From JAJYTL01 sp046705265 (GTDB taxonomy: Bacteria; Pseudomonadota; Alphaproteobacteria; Ferrovibrionales; Ferrovibrionaceae), in assembly GCA_046705265.1 (NCBI GenBank), contig JBJKQL010000044.1, positions 1 to 29,873 of the forward strand: a DNA stretch of 29,873 nt, read 5' to 3'. Position numbers and translations under genes: made by a program. Position 1 is the stretch's first letter. Each line of letters opens with the position of its first letter. Positions 16,327 to 24,855 of this stretch are shown in pieces. The notes under the pieces are model-generated. The model was not told the origin of the DNA and did no database searches. It saw only the letters and a list, made by a program, of their open reading frames with translations.

Positions 16327-17090
16327 GTCCCAACCTCCGCCGCGAGCCGGCGCGAAAGCTGACGGCAGATGTCGCCATAAGCGGGCGCAGACCGAAGATC
16401 GGCGCTCCGCGCTTCCGGCAAGCCGACAGCCAAAGCATCGACAATGCGCCCCGGCCGCTCCGACATCACCATCACCCGTTCCGAGAGATAGACCGCCTCG
16501 TAGACGCTATGGGTGACAAAAAGCACCGTTGGCTGGCGTTCCTGCCACAGCCGCCGCAGATCGTCGTTCAAGCGGAAGCGGGCGATCTCGTCCAAGGCGG
16601 CGAAAGGTTCATCCAGAAGCAGAAGCTTCGGGGCGGTGACAAAGGCGCGGGCGATCGAGACCCGCATCCGCATGCCGCCCGAAAGCTGGCGCGGATAGGC
16701 ATAAGCAAATCCGGCGAGGCCGACACCGGTGATCGCGGCTTCGACGCGGGCCGCGGTTTCGCCGCGAGCGATCCCGGCAAGGCGGAACGGTAAGGCGACA
16801 TTGTCGAATACGGTGGCCCAGGGCATCAGAGTAGGTTCCTGAAAGACGAAACCGATCTCGCCCGGTGCCGGTTTCTGCTTGCTCGGCCAGGTTATGGTGC
16901 CGGCGCTCGGCTCCGCCAGTCCGGCCACGATGCGGAGGAGCGTGCTTTTACCACAGCCTGAAGGGCCAAGCAGGCTCGCAAATTCGCCTTCGGCAAGCGT
17001 CAGGTTCACGCGATCGAGCGCTTTGGTCCCCTGCTCGAAGTGCTTGGAAACATCCGTCAGCGTGACGAAAGGAAGAACCGGCCGCGACAT
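16323..17090 (-). CDS. ABC transporter ATP-binding protein (SsuB/TauB-like)
   Basis: This 255-residue nucleotide-binding subunit shows Walker A at 42-50 (GPSGCGKST), a Q-loop VFQEPTLMPW, the signature LSGGMRMR, Walker B LLLLDEP and the H-switch FVTHSVYEAVYLSERV. LSGGMRMR rather than LSGGQ is typical of the nitrate/sulfonate/taurine importer ATPases. The gene starts three bases after the binding-protein stop and overlaps the permease start by four bases, so the three form one transporter. The C-terminal 40 residues (RSADLRSAPAYGDICRQLSRRL) are also normal for this group. Confidence 0.9.
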   Translation of the reverse strand: MSRPVLPFVTLTDVSKHFEQGTKALDRVNLTLAEGEFASLLGPSGCGKSTLLRIVAGLAEPSAGTITWPSKQKPAPGEIGFVFQEPTLMPWATVFDNVALPFRLAGIARGETAARVEAAITGVGLAGFAYAYPRQLSGGMRMRVSIARAFVTAPKLLLLDEPFAALDEIARFRLNDDLRRLWQERQPTVLFVTHSVYEAVYLSERVMVMSERPGRIVDALAVGLPEARSADLRSAPAYGDICRQLSRRLAAEVGT

Positions 17091-17093
17091 CGG

Positions 17094-18146
17094 TCACGGC
17101 GAATTCTTGTCAGCCAATCCGACCCGCTTATTGACAAAGCGGAGCGTGAAGGCCTTACGGTATTCCATGTTCCTGGGATAAAGCCCCTCCTTCGCCATGG
17201 TGTGGAAGAAAGCGGCCCAGCGCGCCGCGCTCATGGTGCCGATGCCGAGTGCCTTGGCGTCGCCGCTTTCAAGCACACCATAGCGTTTCAGCGCCGAGCG
17301 GCCATACTTCAGCAATGCATCGGTCATATCGGGATTGTCCTTCTTGATCAAGGCATCGCCTGGCGCCGGATTGCCGTCAAGATAGCTATACCAGCCTTCG
17401 ATGCTGGCGTTGATGAAGCGCTGCACAAGGCCGGGATTCCTGGTGACAAGGCGTTTCGACGTCTCAAGCACCGAGGCATAGCTTGAATATCCGGCATTGG
17501 CGAGAAGCAGCACGACCGGTTTCACGCCGTGGCGCTCGATCAAAAACGGTTCGCTCGTGAGATAGCCTTGCTGGATCGCCTTCTTGTTGGCGATGAAGGG
17601 CGCCACGGTGAAGTTGTAGGGTCGAATCTGGCTGTCGCTATAGCCGAACTTTGCCTTGAGAAACAGCCAGAAGCCGACGCGCGTGTCGGCGCTGATCATG
17701 ATCGGCTTGCCCTTGAGCGCCGCGAAGGAGGCATCCCCCTCGCCGGGATGGGCGATGAGAACGCTCGGATCCTTTTGGAACATCGCTGCGACCGCAACCA
17801 CCGGCACGCCCTCCTTGACGAAATTGAGGGCGATGAAGGAATTCGGCGCGACTTCAAAATCCAACCGGCCAGCGGCCATGAGTTGGGCCTGGTTGACCTG
17901 TGGCCCACCCTGTCGGATGGTGACGTCAAGGCCGTACTTGCGGTAGATGCCGGCGGCAATCGCCTGGTAATAGCCGCCATGCTCCGCTTCGGCCTTCCAA
18001 TCGGTGCCGAGGATCACATGATCGAGGGCGAGAGCGACGCCCGGCCGCACCAGGAGTGCGGCGAAGATCGCACCGGCCACGAGCCGAAGCACGCAACGCC
18101 GAGGAAGCAGCCGCCTCAGCCGGAGATGGCCCACAAGAATCCTCAC
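17094..18146 (-). CDS. NMT1/THI5-like ABC substrate-binding protein
   Basis: This periplasmic binding protein has about 350 residues. It begins with a basic, hydrophobic export signal (RRCVLRLVAGAIFAALLVRPGVALA), then ILGTDWKAEAEHGGYYQAIAAGIYRKYGLDV, the signature opening of the NMT1/THI5-like group, whose members bind thiamine-pyrimidine precursors, sulfonates and aromatic or other small organics. GGPQVNQAQLMAAGRLDFEV and FINASIEGWYSYL are further family landmarks. The GTG at 18146 is chosen because it overlaps the stop of the upstream SDR gene as GTGA and directly precedes the signal peptide; the upstream open frame has no such support. It precedes the ATPase by three bases. The ligand is unknown. 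Confidence 0.87.
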   Translation of the reverse strand: MRILVGHLRLRRLLPRRCVLRLVAGAIFAALLVRPGVALALDHVILGTDWKAEAEHGGYYQAIAAGIYRKYGLDVTIRQGGPQVNQAQLMAAGRLDFEVAPNSFIALNFVKEGVPVVAVAAMFQKDPSVLIAHPGEGDASFAALKGKPIMISADTRVGFWLFLKAKFGYSDSQIRPYNFTVAPFIANKKAIQQGYLTSEPFLIERHGVKPVVLLLANAGYSSYASVLETSKRLVTRNPGLVQRFINASIEGWYSYLDGNPAPGDALIKKDNPDMTDALLKYGRSALKRYGVLESGDAKALGIGTMSAARWAAFFHTMAKEGLYPRNMEYRKAFTLRFVNKRVGLADKNSP

Positions 18147-18913
18147 CGGCGACCGAGATAGAAACCGCCGTCGACGGTCAACACTTCGCCGGTGACGTGC
18201 CGGGCCCCCTCGATCAGCCACAGCACCGCATCGGCGATATCGTCGGGCGACATCACCGTATTCAGCACCGCCTTCGCCTCGTATCCCGACTTGAGCTTGT
18301 CGTAAAGGCTCTCGCCATAGCCCTCACGCAACCAGCGCGTTTCGACAAAGCCAGGGCAGACGGCGTTGACCCGGATATCCGGCCCGAGCGCCCGCGCGAG
18401 CGAGAGGGTCAAGGTATTGAGCGCGCCCTTCGACGCGGCATAAGCGATTGACGACCCGCCGCCCATGAGCCCCGCTATCGATGAGATATTGACCACCGCC
18501 CCCGGTCCGGCAGCCCGAAGATGGGGCAGAGCCGCCCGGATCATCTGATAGGGACCGACGACGTTCACACCGTAGATGCGGTGAAAATCCGCCGCTTCCA
18601 AAGCGTCGAGATCGGTATGGGAAGTAAATTTCGTCGTCCCGGCATTGTTCACCAATGCGTCGAGCCGGCCCCAGCGCTCGATCACGGTCCGCACCAAGTG
18701 CCGGCAATCGCCATCCTTCGCGACATCGGCTTGCACCACCATCGCGTCGCCACCAGCGGCACGGCAAGCGGCCGCCGTTTCTTCCGCCGCATCCAGACTC
18801 TTCGAGCAATTCACCGCAACCCGTGCGCCGCGCGCGGCAAGGCGCTTCGCGCAAGCGGCGCCGATGCCGACAGCGGAGCCGGTGACGATGCAAGCTGCGT
18901 CGCGCAAGTTCAT
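18143..18913 (-). CDS. SDR family oxidoreductase leading the ABC operon
   Basis: This is a classical short-chain dehydrogenase of 256 residues: T11-GSAVGIG-18, NNAG at 89-92, Ser144/145 in NISSIAG, and catalytic Tyr158 and Lys162 (YAASKGA). The residues after beta-strand 2 (N35-C-S-K-S) favour NADP(H). A strong ribosome site, GGAGGGAGGGACACA, fixes the start at 18913. Its stop overlaps the GTG of the binding-protein gene, so it is the first gene of a coupled operon (SDR, binding protein, ATPase, permease). This suggests that the imported compound or its first product is a ketone or alcohol handled by this enzyme. The substrate is not identifiable from sequence. Confidence 0.88.
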   Translation of the reverse strand: MNLRDAACIVTGSAVGIGAACAKRLAARGARVAVNCSKSLDAAEETAAACRAAGGDAMVVQADVAKDGDCRHLVRTVIERWGRLDALVNNAGTTKFTSHTDLDALEAADFHRIYGVNVVGPYQMIRAALPHLRAAGPGAVVNISSIAGLMGGGSSIAYAASKGALNTLTLSLARALGPDIRVNAVCPGFVETRWLREGYGESLYDKLKSGYEAKAVLNTVMSPDDIADAVLWLIEGARHVTGEVLTVDGGFYLGRR

Positions 18914-19346
18914 TGTGTCCCTCCCTCCAGGCGACGACCCACAGGCATCGCCACAAGACGCGCCGAATTCAACGTCAGTTCGTCGGCTTGACGCAAGCCT
19001 TGTCGATCCGCGCCGGCCCGTCTTTTCATTTTGCCGAACCTATCGGCACACCAACGCAAGTACAGGCGAAAGGACAGGCGTAGTCGAAACCGTCCTTTGC
19101 CCGCGTCGATGGCCTCCAAGCATTCGGAAAAATTACTTCAATACTACCCTCAAACTGTTCGTCTCCAAGGCTTGCTTTAAATTTGCCGCCACTGAGCAAA
19201 AACAGGTTTCATTTAAAATTAACCTTTATATTGAACTCTAAACTACGATGCAACGAATGCCGGTTTCTGCCCATAGATATGGAGCTTGTCATCTTGGGCT
19301 ACCGTGATTGTCGTGCCGATAACGACGCTAAAGAGACAATCCACCC
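18914..19346. other. Divergent intergenic region, AT-rich to the right
   Basis: About 430 bases lie between the minus-strand SDR operon and the plus-strand methyltransferase. The right part (roughly 19120-19250) is markedly AT-rich compared with the surroundings and probably holds promoters for both directions. I could not assign a specific promoter, operator or RNA. Confidence 0.4.
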
Positions 19347-20336
19347 ATGGTGACAGTGAACACTCGACATAATCCAGGCCGCCTGTCGCGGTTTCGAGGC
19401 GCGATGGAGCGGCTGCAATGGCAGGCTCGGCTGCGCGCGTGGTGGGACGGCTATGTCTTCGAGCCGAGCAGCGGGCAACGCCGGCTTCGCGACTTGCCCA
19501 CCCCAAAGCACCATTTCGAACCATTGGAAACGCCGCTCGACTTCTCGGGTCCACCGACGGTCGAAGGTTGGTCGCCACAGCGGCTCGCGGTGGTCCAGGC
19601 CCTCTTTGGCGAGGGCATGATTGCCCCGGCTGACCCGGAAGCCCTGACTAAGATGACGCATCCACTCGGCCTCTCGAAAGAGATGACCGTGGTCGAGATC
19701 GGCGTCGGTCTCGGCGGCATCGCGCGGGCGCTCGCGGCCGAAGCCGACATCTACGTCACCGGCTTCGAAGCTGACGCCGAGCTGGCGCGCGTTGGAAACG
19801 AACTTTCGACAAAGCACGGTATGGGACGCAAGGTCCGTATCACCCATCTCCCAAGCGGTGGCCTCGATGTGCGGCCCGAAACGGTCGACGCAGTGATCGC
19901 CAAGGAGGCTCTGCTTCCGGTCGAGGACAAGCCCGCCGTCTTTGCTGCCATCCGCCGCGCCCTTCGCCCCGGCGGCCAATTGATGATGAGCGAATACCTG
20001 CTGGTGGCGGACGAGCCTTCGCCGGCCGTGGCGAAATGGACCGAGGCAACGCCGGTCAAACTCCATCTCATGCCGATCAAAGCCGCCCGCGCAGAGCTGG
20101 AACAACTCGGATTTCAGGTTCGCATTGTCGAAGATATTACCGCCGAATATGAGATGGGCGCCCGCAAGGCCTTCGCGGACATGGCACAGCACATGCGGGC
20201 CGGCGGTCCAGCCGAGCATATGGCGCCGTGGGTGCTCGCAGAAGGCGAAATATGGTCGCATCACCTCGCTGCGCTCGCTTCCGGCGAGGTCAAAGTCTAC
20301 CGGATTTACGCGCGCATTCCCCGGAGTGTTCGCTAA
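19347..20336 (+). CDS. Class I SAM-dependent methyltransferase
   Basis: This is a 329-residue soluble protein with a Rossmann methyltransferase domain. The SAM-binding motif I is V116-E-I-G119-V-G121-L-G123-G. The acidic end of strand 2 is GFEAD, motif II/III is DAVIAKEALLPVEDK, and LRPGGQLMMSEYLL is the usual post-III strand. The N-terminal 100 residues (RLRAWWDGYVFEP, TVEGWSPQRLAVVQALFGEG) and a long alpha-helical tail give substrate specificity, but I do not recognise the acceptor. The GEGM-x-PAD-PE segment and W-x-x-QR resemble a methyltransferase family common in alphaproteobacteria without an assigned function. The gene stands alone, before rpmJ. A ribosome site is weak (AAGAGACA, 9 bases upstream), so the start is fairly but not fully secure. 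Confidence 0.8.
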   Translation: MVTVNTRHNPGRLSRFRGAMERLQWQARLRAWWDGYVFEPSSGQRRLRDLPTPKHHFEPLETPLDFSGPPTVEGWSPQRLAVVQALFGEGMIAPADPEALTKMTHPLGLSKEMTVVEIGVGLGGIARALAAEADIYVTGFEADAELARVGNELSTKHGMGRKVRITHLPSGGLDVRPETVDAVIAKEALLPVEDKPAVFAAIRRALRPGGQLMMSEYLLVADEPSPAVAKWTEATPVKLHLMPIKAARAELEQLGFQVRIVEDITAEYEMGARKAFADMAQHMRAGGPAEHMAPWVLAEGEIWSHHLAALASGEVKVYRIYARIPRSVR

Positions 20337-20359
20337 TCCCCCGCCAATCCGGCTAACAA

Positions 20360-20389
20360 TTGACAGAACCGCACTTCGCCCCCTATTGT
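20360..20389 (+). promoter_or_regulatory. Candidate sigma70 promoter for rpmJ
   Basis: A perfect -35 TTGACA (20360-20365) is followed after 18 bases by TATTGT (20384-20389). It lies about 80 bases before the rpmJ ATG. No other strong match occurs in this gap. Confidence 0.55.
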
Positions 20390-20472
20390 CCGCCCGTGCC
20401 GGCCGGGTTCCGGGCGGAACCTCCATTCTCTTCGGCGCCTTCCGGCGAAAAGAAAGCAAGTAAGGCCCTGTC

Positions 20473-20598
20473 ATGAAGATCGTTAATTCATTGAAAACCG
20501 CCAAAAAGCGCCATCGGGACTGCCGGGTGGTGCGCCGCAAAGGGCGCATTTACGTGATCAACAAGACGAATCCCCGCTTCAAGGCACGCCAAGGCTAG
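20473..20598 (+). CDS. rpmJ: 50S ribosomal protein L36
   Basis: This 41-residue protein reads MKIVNSLKTAKKRHRDCRVV, then RRKGRIYVINKTNPRFKARQG (two adjacent pieces). It is the complete L36, which binds 23S rRNA in the large subunit. It has only one cysteine (Cys17) and lacks the CxxC...C...H zinc ligands of E. coli L36, so it is the zinc-independent form that many alphaproteobacteria carry as their only copy. An AAGG site eight bases before the ATG and a strong upstream promoter support expression. A small inverted repeat, GCCAGC/GCTGGC at 20651-20667, lies downstream but lacks a T-run. Confidence 0.95.
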   Translation: MKIVNSLKTAKKRHRDCRVVRRKGRIYVINKTNPRFKARQG

Positions 20599-20738
20599 CC
20601 GACCTTACTGAGCAGACCGGCAGAAACTGCGGGGTTCCGGAACCAACAACGCCAGCCACACGCTGGCCGGGGTCGGCGCCCATCCGGATTCATACGTAAA
20701 ACGCCCGCGCTCATCCCTCCCGAAGCGGGCCGCATCGC

Positions 20739-20767
20739 TTGTTTGCATGCGTCTGGACGCTTATTCT
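20739..20767 (+). promoter_or_regulatory. Candidate sigma70 promoter for glcD
   Basis: TTGTTT (20739-20744), a 17-base spacer and TATTCT (20762-20767) lie 29 bases before the glcD start codon. The match is moderate; a glycolate-responsive regulator site was not recognised. Confidence 0.3.
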
Positions 20768-20795
20768 GGCACCAAGACGTCTAGGGAAGGATGCC

Positions 20796-22289
20796 ATGCC
20801 GCTCAAAATGCCGGAGCCGGAGGAGGCGATCCTCGCCAATCGTGACCGGCTGATCGCCGAACTCGAGCAAATCGTTTCGGCTTCGGGGGTCGTCGCCGAA
20901 CGGCGAGCCTTAAAGGCTTTCGAAAGCGACGGTCTCACTGCTTATCGCCAAGTTCCGATGGTCGCGGTCCTGCCTGAGACTGTAGGCCAGGTTGCCGAGA
21001 TCATGCGGCTTTGCTATCGGCGCGGCGTTAAGGTGGTTCCGCGCGGCGCCGGCACTTCGCTCTCGGGCGGCGCGTTGCCGCTCGCTGACGGCGTGCTTTT
21101 GGCCATGACCCGGTTCAACCGCATTCTCGAGATCGACTGGGAAAACCGCTGCATCGTCGCCCAGCCCGGCGTCACCAATCTCGCCCTGACAAAGGCAGTC
21201 GAGCATCGCGGCTTTTACTACGCGCCCGACCCCTCGAGCCAGATCGCCTGTACCATTGGCGGCAATATCGCGGAAAACTCGGGCGGCGTGCATTGCCTGA
21301 AATACGGCCTCACCACAAACAATGTGCTCGGTCTCGAGGTGGTGCTGCCGGACGGCGACATCATTCGCCTCGGCGGCCGTCATCTCGACGCCGAAGGCTA
21401 CGATCTTCTCGGGTTGATGACCGGCTCGGAGGGGCTGCTTGGCGTCGTCACCGAAGTCACCGTCCGCATGTTGCGGAAACCGCCCGCCGCACGCGCACTT
21501 TTGATCGGCTTCCCGACCAGCGAGGCGGCAGGTACCTGCGTCGCCAAGGTTATTGGCAGTGGCGTTATTCCGGGCGGCATGGAGATGATGGACCGTCCGG
21601 CCATACACGCAGCGGAGGCCTTCTGTCATCCCGGCTATCCATTGGATGTTGAAGCTCTGCTCATCGTCGAGATCGACGGCACCGAAGCCGAAGTCAATCA
21701 CCTGGTTGATGATGTCAAGGCATTGGCTCAATCCTGCGGCGCGCTATCTGTCCGAGTATCCAATTCAGAAGCAGACCGGCTCGCCTTTTGGGCTGGCCGC
21801 AAGGCCGCCTTCCCTGCCGTCGGCCGTATTTCACCGGATTACTACTGCATGGACGGCACCATTCCGCGCCATCAACTGCCCAAGGTCTTGCGTCGGATTG
21901 GTGAGCTTTCAGACCGGTACGGCCTGAAAGTCGCAAATGTCTTCCATGCCGGTGACGGCAACCTGCATCCTCTCATCCTCTACGACGCCAACCAGCCCGG
22001 TGAACTGGAACGGGCGGAGGAGTTCGGCGGCGACATCTTAAAGCTTTGCGTCGAGGTCGGCGGTGTTTTGACCGGCGAGCACGGCGTTGGTGTCGAGAAG
22101 CGGGATCTCATGGGCACCATGTTCAATAAGGCCGACCTCGCACAGCAGCAGAGGGTCAAATGCGCCTTCGACCCGCAATCGCGGCTTAACCCCGGAAAGG
22201 TCTTTCCCGAGCTGCATAGCTGCGCCGAGCTTGGGCGGGTGCACGTTTCGGGCGGGCGCATGGCCTTTCCTGATCTGCCACGTTTCTAA
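20796..22289 (+). CDS. glcD: Glycolate oxidase FAD-binding subunit GlcD
   Basis: This 497-residue flavoprotein oxidises glycolate to glyoxylate as part of the membrane-associated GlcDEF complex. The FAD-binding PCMH domain reads RRGVKVVPRGAGTSLSGGALP, then PDPSSQIACTIGGNIAENSGG and LTGSEG-type TGSEGLLGVV; the C-terminal oxidase domain has HAGDGNLHP and LTGEHGVGVEKRD. These are the standard landmarks of GlcD/D-lactate dehydrogenase-like oxidases. The ATG at 20796 follows AGGGAAGGATGCC, which favours it over the frame opening at 20739. The gene leads an operon with glcE 14 bases downstream. Together with glcE and glcF the assignment is strong, although close relatives act on D-lactate or 2-hydroxyglutarate. 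Confidence 0.93.
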   Translation: MPLKMPEPEEAILANRDRLIAELEQIVSASGVVAERRALKAFESDGLTAYRQVPMVAVLPETVGQVAEIMRLCYRRGVKVVPRGAGTSLSGGALPLADGVLLAMTRFNRILEIDWENRCIVAQPGVTNLALTKAVEHRGFYYAPDPSSQIACTIGGNIAENSGGVHCLKYGLTTNNVLGLEVVLPDGDIIRLGGRHLDAEGYDLLGLMTGSEGLLGVVTEVTVRMLRKPPAARALLIGFPTSEAAGTCVAKVIGSGVIPGGMEMMDRPAIHAAEAFCHPGYPLDVEALLIVEIDGTEAEVNHLVDDVKALAQSCGALSVRVSNSEADRLAFWAGRKAAFPAVGRISPDYYCMDGTIPRHQLPKVLRRIGELSDRYGLKVANVFHAGDGNLHPLILYDANQPGELERAEEFGGDILKLCVEVGGVLTGEHGVGVEKRDLMGTMFNKADLAQQQRVKCAFDPQSRLNPGKVFPELHSCAELGRVHVSGGRMAFPDLPRF

Positions 22290-22303
22290 ATCCGCGAACC
22301 TTC

Positions 22304-23524
22304 ATGACTGAATCCCGCCGCCCTGAAAGCCCGGAAGAAGTCGGCGTGATCATCCGCGAGGCGGCAGCGAAGAAAACGCCGATTGAGGTCCTTGGCCAGG
22401 GTTCGAAGCGGGCCTTCGGCCGGCCACTCAAGCTCGAGATCGCGCTCGATCTCTCGCGCCTCTCAGGCATCAGGCTTTACGAACCGAACGAATTGGTGAT
22501 GACAGCAGGCGTCGCTACGCCCTTGGCCGAGATCGCCGGCGCACTCGCGCAAAACCGTCAGGAACTCGCCTTTGAACCGGCTGACCTCGGCTTACTCTAC
22601 GGCGGCGAGGCCGACCGAGGCAGCATCGGCGGCGCCTTCGCCTGCAATCTTTCCGGACCGCGACGCTTCAAGGCAGGCGCGGCGCGCGACCATCTGCTTG
22701 GCTTTCACGCGGTTTCGGGGTGGGGCGAAAGTTTCAAATCTGGCGGCCGCGTCGTGAAGAACGTCACTGGCTATGATCTTTGCAAGCTGATGTGCGGCTC
22801 CTTCGGCACGCTCGCCGTGCTGACCGACGTGACGTTCAAGGTCTTGCCAAAGGCGGAAGAAACCCGAACGCTCCTTCTCTTTGGCCAAGACGACGATACG
22901 GCTCTGACCCGGCTACGCGCGGCGGCGGCAGGTGCAAACGAGGTCTCGGGATTAGCCCATCTGCCAATCGCCGTGGCAAAACGGAGCACCGTCGGCGAGG
23001 TAGCCGGCGCGCACTGCGGGGTCTCTGCATTCCGCATCGAAGGGCCGGCACCCTCGGTCGCGGCGCGCATGGCCGCGCTCAAGGCCGAGATCGCGAGCAC
23101 GCTTGAGGTGGCAGAGCTTACCCGCAACCCATCGCTCGATCTGTGGCGTGAAATCCGCGATGTCAGTTATTTCGCCAGCGCTGAGACTGTGCTCTGGCGA
23201 CTATCATTGACACCGACCGCTGCGGCCCCGGTGCTCGCTCGCCTCACAACCGAGCTGGCTGACGACACCGCTTGGTTCTACGATTGGGCCGGCGGCCTCG
23301 CGTGGCTCGAAATCGCAGGCGCGGCGGAAGCGGAAACCGTGCATGCCGCCGTCACCAAAGCCGGCGGCCACGGAACGCTGATCCGCGCCACACTCGCCGA
23401 ACGTGCCGTCACCGCGGTGTTCCAGCCGCAGCCAAGGGCCGTCGCCGCACTATCGCGCCGGATCAAGGAAAGCTTCGATCCGGACCATATTCTCAATCCC
23501 GGCCGGATGTATGCCGGACTTTAG
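22304..23524 (+). CDS. glcE: Glycolate oxidase FAD-binding subunit GlcE
   Basis: This second, shorter FAD-binding subunit has 406 residues. The N-terminal PCMH domain contains LGQGSKRAFGRP, ELVMTAGVATPLAEI, FEPADLG and RGSIGGAFACNLSGPRR; GGRVVKNVTGYDLCKLMCGSFGTL is the most diagnostic GlcE segment. The C-terminus FDPDHILNPGRMYAGL matches the ending of the family. It sits between glcD and glcF with gaps of 14 and 8 bases. The start at 22304 has no strong Shine-Dalgarno, consistent with reinitiation after glcD. Confidence 0.92.
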   Translation: MTESRRPESPEEVGVIIREAAAKKTPIEVLGQGSKRAFGRPLKLEIALDLSRLSGIRLYEPNELVMTAGVATPLAEIAGALAQNRQELAFEPADLGLLYGGEADRGSIGGAFACNLSGPRRFKAGAARDHLLGFHAVSGWGESFKSGGRVVKNVTGYDLCKLMCGSFGTLAVLTDVTFKVLPKAEETRTLLLFGQDDDTALTRLRAAAAGANEVSGLAHLPIAVAKRSTVGEVAGAHCGVSAFRIEGPAPSVAARMAALKAEIASTLEVAELTRNPSLDLWREIRDVSYFASAETVLWRLSLTPTAAAPVLARLTTELADDTAWFYDWAGGLAWLEIAGAAEAETVHAAVTKAGGHGTLIRATLAERAVTAVFQPQPRAVAALSRRIKESFDPDHILNPGRMYAGL

Positions 23525-23532
23525 GAAAGTTC

Positions 23533-24855
23533 ATGCGGACAGAATTCTCGCTAGCGCAGCTGGCTGATCCGGCGATTCAGGCTTCGGAACAGATCCTGCG
23601 CGCCTGCGTGCATTGCGGTTTCTGCACCGCCACCTGTCCGACGTATGTGCTGCTCGGTGACGAACGGGATTCGCCCCGGGGCCGCATTTACCTGATCAAG
23701 GAACTGCTGGAATCGGGGGGGCCCGCAACCGACATCGAAGCACGCCATCTCGACCGTTGCCTTTCCTGTCTTTCGTGTATGACGACATGCCCGTCCGGCG
23801 TGAATTACATGCACCTTGTGGACCATGCGCGGAGGGTCGTCGCCAATACCTACAAGAGGTCCCTTTTCGATCGCGCCGAGCGCTGGTTTCTTGATGCCGT
23901 TCTCCCTTATTCGGGACGTTTCCGTTTGGCGCTTATCGGTGCCCTTCTTGCCCGGCCTTTCCGCCGGCTGCTGCCGCAAGGACTCCGCACCATGATTGAT
24001 CTCGCGCCAAGGCGGATGCCCGCGCCATCCCGTAGCGACCGGCCTCAGGTCTTCCCAGCCGAGGGATCGCGGCGGATGCGCGTCGCGCTGATGCCAGGTT
24101 GCGTGCAAAAGGTCCTGAATCCTGAAATCAACGAGGCGACCATCCGCTTGCTCACCCGCCATGGCTGCGAGGTGGTGGTGGCGAAGCGGTCGGGCTGCTG
24201 CGGCGCCCTAAGCCACCATCTCGGTAAAGACGCAGAAGCCCTGATCAAGGCCAATATCGCGGCCTGGATCGCTGAAAAGGACATGCGTGGCTTGGATGCG
24301 ATCGTCATCAACGCTTCCGGCTGCGGCACCATGGTTAAGGATTATGGTTTTTTGTTGCGGAATGATCCCAAGATGGGCGAAGCAGCCAAGACGGTCTCCG
24401 CCCTCGCTCGCGACGTGAGCGAGATCATGGCTGAGATCGGCATCCGGCGGTCGCCGCGGGGCCCTCGACTTTCCGTTGCCTATCATGCCGCCTGCTCGCT
24501 CCAGCATGGCCAGCGCGTTCTCGATCCACCGAAAGAACTGCTGCGCTCGGCCGGGTTCGAGGTGCGGGAAATTCCGGAATCGCATCTTTGCTGCGGCTCG
24601 GCCGGTACTTACAATCTCTTGCAGCCCGAGCTTTCGGCGAAACTTCGCGAAAGGAAGCTCGCCAATATCGACGCGACTGGCGCCGAAGTCGTCGCCGCCG
24701 GCAATATCGGCTGCATGGTGCAGCTCGCAGCAGAAGCAGGCAGGCCGGTGCTGCACACGGTGGAGCTTCTGGATTGGGCGAGCGGCGGTCCGCGACCGAC
24801 GCGTCTCGCGCTGAACGCCGTCATATCCGAACAGGTTGATCCCGATGACCGCTGA
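23533..24855 (+). CDS. glcF: Glycolate oxidase iron-sulfur subunit GlcF
   Basis: This 440-residue electron-transfer subunit has two 4Fe-4S ferredoxin motifs: C25-x2-C28-x2-C31-x3-C35-P and C76-x2-C79-x2-C82-x3-C86-P. Two CCG domains follow: MPGCVQK...SGCCGAL...ASGCGTMVKDYG and HAACSLQH...LCCGSAGTYNLLQPE...NIGCMVQL. It passes electrons from the flavin subunits toward quinone. The ATG at 23533 lies eight bases after the glcE stop with AGGAAAG upstream. The frame is open further upstream inside glcE, but that part has no family resemblance. The gene overlaps the following acyl-CoA dehydrogenase by 11 bases. Confidence 0.93.
   Translation: MRTEFSLAQLADPAIQASEQILRACVHCGFCTATCPTYVLLGDERDSPRGRIYLIKELLESGGPATDIEARHLDRCLSCLSCMTTCPSGVNYMHLVDHARRVVANTYKRSLFDRAERWFLDAVLPYSGRFRLALIGALLARPFRRLLPQGLRTMIDLAPRRMPAPSRSDRPQVFPAEGSRRMRVALMPGCVQKVLNPEINEATIRLLTRHGCEVVVAKRSGCCGALSHHLGKDAEALIKANIAAWIAEKDMRGLDAIVINASGCGTMVKDYGFLLRNDPKMGEAAKTVSALARDVSEIMAEIGIRRSPRGPRLSVAYHAACSLQHGQRVLDPPKELLRSAGFEVREIPESHLCCGSAGTYNLLQPELSAKLRERKLANIDATGAEVVAAGNIGCMVQLAAEAGRPVLHTVELLDWASGGPRPTRLALNAVISEQVDPDDR

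Noticed and set aside
20651..20667. Intrinsic terminator after rpmJ
   Set aside because: The GCCAGC/GCTGGC hairpin has only six pairs and no T-run follows.
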